A DNA stretch of 64,000 nt. Source: Glandiceps talaboti (Eukaryota > Hemichordata > Enteropneusta > Spengelidae). Below, piece by piece: positions 1 through 64,000 of this stretch; position 1 is the stretch's first letter; each line of letters opens with the position of its first letter. Below the pieces are notes generated by a model. That model ran no database searches, was not told where the DNA came from, and saw only the letters and a list, made by a program, of their open reading frames with translations. Both the position numbers and the translations under genes were made by a program. The stretch spans positions 2,291,501-2,355,500 of the forward strand of contig NC_135560.1 of NCBI RefSeq assembly GCF_964340395.1, read 5' to 3'.

Positions 1-56871
<56,871 letters not shown>

Positions 56872-58322
56872 CTGTAAGACAGTAAAATAACATTTACATT
56901 ATTAGACAATATCTTACAGGTGAGACAGTAAAATAACATTTAAATTATTAGACAATATGTTACAGGTGAGATAGTAAAATAACATGTAAATTATTAGATA
57001 ATATCTTACAGGTGAGATAGTAAAATAACATTTAAATTATTAGACAATATGTTACAGGTGAGACAGTAAAATAACATTTAAATTATTAGACAATATGTTA
57101 CAGGTGAGACAGTAAAATAATATTTAAATTATTAGATAATATCTTACAGGTGAGATAGTAAAATAACATTTAAATTATTAGATAATATCTTACAGGTGAG
57201 ATAGTAAAATAACATTTAAATTAATAGACAATATGTTACAGGTGAGACAGTAAAATAACAATTAAATTATTAGACAATATGTTACAGGTGAGATAGTAAA
57301 ATAACATTTAAATTATTAGACAATATGTTACAGGTGAGACAGTAAAATAACATTTAAATTATTAGACAATATGTTACAGGTGAGACAGTAAAATAACATT
57401 TAAATTATTAGACAATATGTTACAGGTGAGACAGTAAAATAATATTTAAATTATTAGATAATATCTTACAGGTGAGATAGTAAAATAACATTTAAATTAT
57501 TAGATAATATCTTACAGGTGAGATAGTAAAATAACATTTAAATTATTAGACAATATGTTACAGGTGAGACAGTAAAATAACATTTAAATTATTAGACAAT
57601 ATGTTACAGGTGAGACAGTAAAATAACGTTTAAATTATTAGATAATATCTTACAGGTGAGATAGTAAAATAACATGTAAATTAATAGACAATATGTTACA
57701 GGTGAGATAGTAAAATAACATTTAAATTATTAGACAATATGTTACAGGTGAGATAGTAAAATAACATTTAAATTATTAGACAATATGTTACAGGTGAGAT
57801 AGTAAAATAACATTTAAATTATTAGACAATATGTTACAGGTGAGACAGTAAAATAACAATTAAATTAATAGACAATATGTTACAGGTGAGACAGTAAAAT
57901 AACATGTAAATTAATAGACAATATGTTACAGGTGAGACAGTAAAATAACATTTAAATTATTAGACAATATGTTACAGGTGAGACAGTAAAATAACAATTA
58001 AATTAATAGACAATATGTTACAGGTGAGATAGTAAAATAACATTTAAATTATTAGACAATATGTTACAGGTGAGACAGTAAAATAACATTTAAATTATTA
58101 GACAATATGTTACAGGTGAGATAGTAAAATAACATGTAAATTATTAGACAATATGTTACAGGTGAGATAGTAAAATAACATGTAAATTATTAGACAATAT
58201 GTTACAGGGGAGATAGTAAAATAACATGTAAATTATTAGACAATATGTTACAGGTGAGACAGTAAAATAACATGTAAATTAATAGACAATATGTTACAGG
58301 TGAGATAGTAAAATAACATTTA
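56872..58322 (-). repeat. 46-bp tandem array abutting the exon 1 acceptor, about 31 copies
   Basis: On the gene strand the unit ends ATTTAAATGTTATTTTACTG, TCTCACC; the unit touching exon 1 reads ATTTTACTGTCTTACAG| and supplies the true pyrimidine tract and AG. In the array copies the AG is replaced (CTCACCTG). Variants are TAGACA/TAGATA and ATGTTA/ATCTTA. Confidence 0.95.
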
Positions 58323-59030
58323 AATTACGGTACATGTATTTGTGTCTTCTAAGCCCAGTGGGCTGGATGTGGCAACTCTTTAATTTATATGGTACATGTA
58401 TTTGTGTGTCTTCTAAGCCCAGTGGGCTGGATGTGGCAACTCTTTAATTTATACGGTACATGTATTTGTGTCTTCTAAGCCCAGTGGGCAGGATGTGGCA
58501 ACTCTTTAATTTATATGGTACATGTATTTGTGTCTTCTAAGCCCAGTGGGCAGGATGTGGTAACTCTTTAATTTATATGGTACATGTATTTGTGTCTTCT
58601 AAGCCCAGTGGGCAGGATGTGGTAACTCTTTAATTTATATGGTACATGTATTTGTGTCTTCTAAGCCCAGTGGGCAGGATGTGGCAACTCTTTAATTTAT
58701 ATGGTACATGTATTTGTGTCTTCTAAGCCCAGTGGGCTGGATGTGGCAACTCTTTAATTTATATGGTACATGTATTTTTGTCTTCTAAGCCCAGTGGGCT
58801 GGATGTGGCAACTCTTTAATTTATATGGTACATGTATTTTTGTCTTCTAAGCCCAGTGGGCTGGATGTGGCAACTCTTTAATTTATATGGTACATGTATT
58901 TGTGTCTTCTAAGCCCAGTGGGCTGGATGTGGCAACTCTTTAATCTATATGGTACATGTATTTGTGTCTTCTAAGCCCAGTGGGCAGGATGTGGCAACTC
59001 TTTAATTTATATGGTACATGTATTTGTATT
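58323..59030. repeat. 62-bp tandem array, about 11 copies
   Basis: The unit is TTTAATTTATATGGTACATG, TATTTGTGTCTTCTAAGCCC, AGTGGGCTGGATGTGGCAAC, TC. It follows directly on the 46-bp array with no unique spacer. Confidence 0.97.
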
Positions 59031-60868
59031 GAACGAAATGTTCACTTGGTAAGTCCACATAGGACATGTAAATAAATAAAACAAACAAACAAAGAACAAC
59101 TAGTCATTATATTATACCGGTATATTGATGGTCCAAATTGAGAGATCTGATTGGTCAAGACATCAAACTAACACATCAAAAATAGTGATATATGCACAGT
59201 TGGTGGCCCTGAATGAGAATCGTACACTCATTTTTTTATTGTTGCATCCATCACAGCTGTCATATCCATACTGTCAATTGCCTGCATAACACTAAGTTGT
59301 TCATGCCGAAGGCTAATTTTTTCACTAGCTCGGAGAAATGAATAATATATCCAATTACCCTGGCCTTAGAATTGTCTGACGTTTACTCAAAACTAATAGA
59401 GCAGCTCAGCATACATGTACATGTAAGCCTACAGCGTCAAATGCAGACACAGTGAGGCAGATCACGTCCATTAAATTTGTTACAAAAATGAATCTAACTT
59501 TAGACCATTCACAAATGAACTTACGACTGTACAAACTAAGCAAAACTACATACTTGTATATACACTGAAGAGTATTAAACTATTCATCATTTAAATATAA
59601 ATCTACATGTAGTGACACTGTCCTTGACACTGTCATGTCATTGGTTTTGACAATTGACTGCTATACATGTATACACATTACCTGACACTCAACTGATCAA
59701 AACCAAGGGGTATACCATCCCCAGGGGTGGTTTATTGCTTAAATATGTGACTGGCATAACTGGTGAGACAGTAATTTAAAAACAATTTTATTAATAAATG
59801 CAAATATATATATTTGTATATATCAGACAGTACATGTAGCACATGCATGTAATCAGTATAAATATAGGAAGACAAAGTACATCAATACATGTACATCTTA
59901 TTTTTGTATCATAAAAAGGTGTCACCATGGAAACCTAAAGGTTACTATTATAGTATACATACATGTATATTGGTCTGTAATATAGCTTTGGACTACAGTA
60001 TGACCATAGTAAAAGTTTCAGTATAGACAGACACTGTCTCACATGAAGTTGAACATTACGGTTGACTGACAACTGAATGACTATAATAGAGTACAGATTG
60101 TACACATGTACATGCACCTACATACAATAAACTATCCAATACATATTATAAAGTACATTATAGTAATAGTTGAAATCCATTCAACCATTTATACAAAGTA
60201 TAAAGAAAACAAGCTCTTACCATGAAATTTTTAAGTATTATTAACATGAAATGTGCATGTAGACACTCATTAGTATTATCATTCTGTATATCACAATAGC
60301 CACACAAAAAAAAGATTTCCTGACAGTGAGTAATTCAAATTTGTATTCAATACAGATTCATCAACAACTAAAATAGCACATTCATATGTGTGTGAGCTAC
60401 AAATGCACTTAATATTCTGTTGTAAGTTACATGTAGCAATGAAATGTATTAATATATACCACCAACAACAAGTATTGCCTCACACTGTGCCAATGAATGC
60501 ATTCTGAATAAAGTTTGACACCTTTACCCCAATTTATATAATTTTTCTTTTGACTTTGTGATACTTTGGGCATCATTTCGATTGCAAGTAATGTATGAAG
60601 TATCACTGACAATTTTTCGAAAGCTGAGATGAAATGTCAACGATAAGATTACTGTAGAGGAACAAACTACATTGCACATTGTGTAGTAAATACTGTAATA
60701 TATAACAGTACATGTGTAGTGTACAAAATAGTGTAAATAACCAACATTAAAAAACTTTCACAATTAAAGTGAAATGTCATCATCATTCAATGTTTCAATA
60801 CATTATATTTTGTAGAAGGAAAATCATCTGAGCTCCTCACATTTTATATCGATTATTACATTGGTGAA
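59031..60868. other. Upstream intron, unique AT-rich sequence
   Basis: About 1.8 kb without a convincing exon on either strand. I looked on the minus strand for the missing N-terminal exon (expected residues like FYCEVLLLDE) and did not find it. Several ACATGTACATGT-type palindromic strings occur. Confidence 0.55.
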
Positions 60869-62478
60869 GTGTCAATTGTATGTATTTCTATCATGGCTGT
60901 CAATTGTATGTATTTCTATCATGGCTGTCAATTGTATGTATTTCTATCTTGGCTGTCAATTGTATGTATTTCTATCATGGCTGTCAATTGTATGTATTTC
61001 TATCATGGCTGTCAATTGTATGTATTTCTATCTTGGCTGTCAATTGTATGTATTTCTATCATGGCTGTCAATTGTATGTATTTCTATCATGGCTGTCAAT
61101 TGTATGTATTTCTATCTTGGCTGTCAATTGTATGTATTTCTATCTTGGCTGTCAATTGTATGTATTTCTATCTTGGCTGTCAATTGTATGTATTTCTATC
61201 ATGGCTGTCAATTGTATGTATTTCTATCTTGGCTGTCAATTGTATGTATTTCTATCTTGGCTGTCAATTGTATGTATTTCTATCTTGGCTGTCAATTGTA
61301 TGTATTTCTATCTTGGCTGTCAATTGTATGTATTTCTATCATGGCTGTCAATTGTATGTATTTCTATCTTGGCTGTCAATTGTATGTATTTCTATCTTGG
61401 CTGTCAATTGTATGTATTTCTATCATGGCTGTCAATTGTATGTATTTCTATCTTGGCTGTCAATTGTATGTATTTCTATCTTGGCTGTCAATTGTATGTA
61501 TTTCTATCTTGGCTGTCAATTGTATGTATTTCTATCTTGGCTGTCAATTGTATGTATTTCTATCTTGGCTGTCAATTGTATGTATTTCTATCATGGCTGT
61601 CAATTGTATGTATTTCTATCATGGCTGTCAATTGGTGTGTATTTCTATCATGGGTGTCAATTGTATGTATTTCTATCTTGGCTGTCAATTGGTGTGTATT
61701 TCTATCATGGGTGTCAATTGTATGTATTTCTATCTTGGCTGTCAATTGTATGTATTTCTATCATGGCTGTCAATTGTCTGTATTTATATCATGGCTGTCA
61801 ATTGTCTGTATTTATATCATGGGTGTCAATTGTATGTATTTCTATCTTGGCTGTCAATTGTATGTATTTCTATCATGGTTGTCAATTGTCTGTATTCATA
61901 TCATGGCTGTCAATTGTCTGTATTTATATCATGGTTGTCAATTGTATGTATTTCTATCATGGCTGTCAATTGTCTGTATTTATATCATGGCTGTCAATTG
62001 TCTGTATTTATATCATGGTTGTCAATTGTGTGTATTTCTATCATGGCTGTCAATTGTGTGTATTTCTATCATGGCTGTCAATTGTATGTATTTCTATCAT
62101 GGCTGTCAATTGTATGTATTTATATCATGGTTGTCAATTGTATGTATTTATATCATGGCTGTCAATTGTCTGTATTTATATCATGGTTGTCAATTGTGTG
62201 TATTTCTATCATGGCTGTCAATTGTGTGTATTTCTATCATGGCTGTCAATTGTATGTATTTCTATCATGGCTGTCAGTTGTATGTATTTCTATCATGGTT
62301 GTCAATTGTATGTATTTATATCATGGTTGTCAATTGTATGTATTTCTATCTTGGCTGTCAATTGGTGTGTATTTCTATCATGGCTGTCAATTGTGTGTAT
62401 TTCTATCATGGCTGTCAATTGTATGTATTTCTATCCTGGCTGTCAATTGTATGTATTTATATCATGGTTGTCAATTGG
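60869..62478. repeat. 28-bp tandem array, about 57 copies
   Basis: The unit is TGTCAATTGTATGTATTTCT plus ATCATGGC. Three units make 84 bp, so one frame cycles through all three readings without a stop. This explains overlapping spurious ORFs of 500-900 codons. A transition from ATCTTGG-type to ATATCATGG-type variants marks the two halves. Confidence 0.98.
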
Positions 62479-62592
62479 TGAAGAAAACCTGCAAAATAAC
62501 AGAAACATCTCCGCAAGTTTCAGTCTCATTGACTGAATACTTTTTGAGATATAAGTCTTTTTTACCAAAATTCACATTTTTACAACTAATAA
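62479..62592 (+). repeat. Tail of the dispersed GCTGTTGCTA-type repeat
   Basis: AACATCTCCGCAAGTTTCAG, TCTCATTGACTGAATAC, TTTTTGAGATATAAG, TTCACATTTTTACAAC matches the tail at 38,120-38,170 and the units at 53,690-53,760. It separates two large arrays. Confidence 0.75.
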
Positions 62593-62593
62593 C

Positions 62594-64000
62594 TGTACTG
62601 CTCTCTGTTACTATCAATGCATACAGTACTGTACTGTTCTCTAGTTACTATCAATGCATACAGTACTGTACTGTTCTCTGTTACTATCAATGCATACAGT
62701 ACTGTACTGTTCTGTTACTATCAGAGCATACTGTACAGTACTGCTCTCTGTTACTATCAATGCATACAGTACTGTACTGTTCTGTTACTATCAGAGCATA
62801 CTGTACAGTACTGTTCTCTGTTACTATCAATGCATACAGTACTGTACTGTTGTTACTATCAGAGCATACTGTACAGTACTGCTCTCTGTTACTATCAGTG
62901 CATACAGTACTGTACTGTTCTGTTACTATCAGTGCATACAGTACAGTACTGTTCTCTGTTACTATCAATGCATACAGTACTGTATTGTTCTCTGTTACTA
63001 TCAATACATACAGTACAGTACTGTTCTCTGTTACTATCAGTGCATACAGTACTGTACTGTTCTCTGTTACTATCAATGCATACAGTACTGTACTGTTCTC
63101 TGTTACTATCAATGCATACAGTACTGTACTGTTCTCTAGTTACTATCAATGCATACAGTACTGTACTGTTCTGTTACTATCAGAGCATACAGTACTGTAC
63201 TATTCTCTGTTACTATCAATGCATACTGTACAGTACTGTTCTGTTACTATCAGTGCATACAGTACTGTACTGTTCTCTAGTTACTATCAATGCATACTGT
63301 ACTGTACTGCTCTGTTACTATCAGAGCATACAGTACTGTACTGTTCTCTAGTTACTATCAATGCATACAGTACTGTACTGTTCTGTTACTATCAGAGCAT
63401 ACAGTACTGTACTATTCTCTGTTACTATCAATGCATACTGTACAGTACTGTTCTGTTACTATCAGTGCATACAGTACTGTACTGTTCTCTAGTTACTATC
63501 AATGCATACTGTACTGTACTGCTCTGTTACTATCAGAGCATACAGTACTGTACTGTTCTCTAGTTACTATCAGAGCATACTGTACTGTACTGCTCTCTGT
63601 TACTATCAGTGCATACAGTACTGTACTGTTCTCTAGTTACTATCAATGCATACAGTACTGTACTGTTCTCTGTTACTATCAGTGCATACAGTACTGTACT
63701 GTTCTCTGTTACTATCAATGCATACAGTACTGTACTGCTCTGTTACTATCAGTGCATACAGTACTGTACTGTTCTCTGTTACTATCAGTGCATACAGTAC
63801 TGTACTGTTCTCTAGTTACTATCAATGCATACAGTACTGTACTGTTCTCTGTTACTATCAGTGCATACAGTACTGTACTGTTCTCTGTTACTATCAGTGC
63901 ATACAGTACTGTACTGTTCTCTGTTACTATCAATGCATACAGTACTGTACTATTCTCTGTTACTATCAATGCATACAGTACTGTACTGTTCTCTAGTTAC
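62594..64000. repeat. 36-bp tandem array with palindromic core, about 38 copies, cut by the window edge
   Basis: The unit is TACTATCAATGCATACAGTA, CTGTACTGTTCTCTGT, with CTAGT, AGAGCAT and short variants. Each copy contains ATGCAT and ACAGTACTGTACTGT or CTGTACAGTACTG, so single strands can fold at every unit. It continues beyond 64,000. Confidence 0.97.

Noticed and set aside
60861-63563. A 900-codon plus-strand ORF and overlapping 533-555-codon ORFs
   Set aside because: They are readings of the 28-bp and 36-bp tandem arrays. All three frames are open because the unit lacks stops; there is no homology or non-repeat sequence.

Overview
The window is a stretch of animal nuclear DNA. It has long AT-rich introns, GT-AG splice sites and no bacterial-type genes. 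It is filled almost entirely by one gene on the minus strand. Twenty exons could be assembled by splice sites and reading phase, from 56,871 down to position 1, where the window cuts the last one. They join without a phase conflict into about 1,026 codons. The protein is a FERM-domain protein of the band 4.1 superfamily and is closest to EPB41L4A (NBL4). It has an F1 lobe (exons 1-3), F2 (exons 3-5), F3 (exons 5-7), a FERM-adjacent segment (exon 8), an RS- and His-rich tail (exons 9-17) and a long extra C-terminal tail (exons 17-20). The start codon and about the first 33 residues expected from vertebrate homologues were not found. The 3' end also lies outside the window.

About half of the sequence (roughly 33 kb by adding array lengths) is tandem repeat, in nearly thirty arrays with units of 6 to 95 bp, almost all inside introns. 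The most striking point is where some of them sit. Three arrays begin exactly at a 5' splice site and carry that splice site, with or without the end of the exon, in every unit: exon 15 (14.4-17.6 kb), exon 17 (11.7-13.5 kb) and exon 3 (48.6-50.2 kb). One array abuts the 3' splice site of exon 1, the acceptor of exon 8 is present in three tandem copies, and the donor of exon 19 has a two-copy version. This looks like a class of splice-site-seeded minisatellites. From memory, intronic minisatellites called mirages were described in amphioxus Adh genes. That, with the dispersed repeats seen here, makes a cephalochordate or another invertebrate deuterostome a reasonable guess, but the species is not proven.

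Layout from left to right: exons 20 and 19 with a long-inverted-repeat element between them (0-3.7 kb); 25-bp, 95-bp and 43-bp arrays and a dispersed GGAC-hairpin element (4-9 kb); exon 18 (10.8-11.0 kb); exons 17-15 with their splice-site arrays (11.7-17.7 kb); two more arrays and a 30-bp array (18-23 kb); exon 14 and a small TIR element (23-24.7 kb); a 34-bp array (26.4-29.4 kb); exons 13-10 with a 21-bp array (29-35 kb); a truncated LINE (38.5-39.4 kb); exons 9-4 (39-43 kb); 30-bp and 38-bp arrays (43-47 kb); exons 3 to 1 (50-57 kb); and repeat-rich upstream intron to 64 kb. All recognisable dispersed elements of the hairpin, Gly-rich-intron and LINE types lie in the plus orientation, antisense to the gene.
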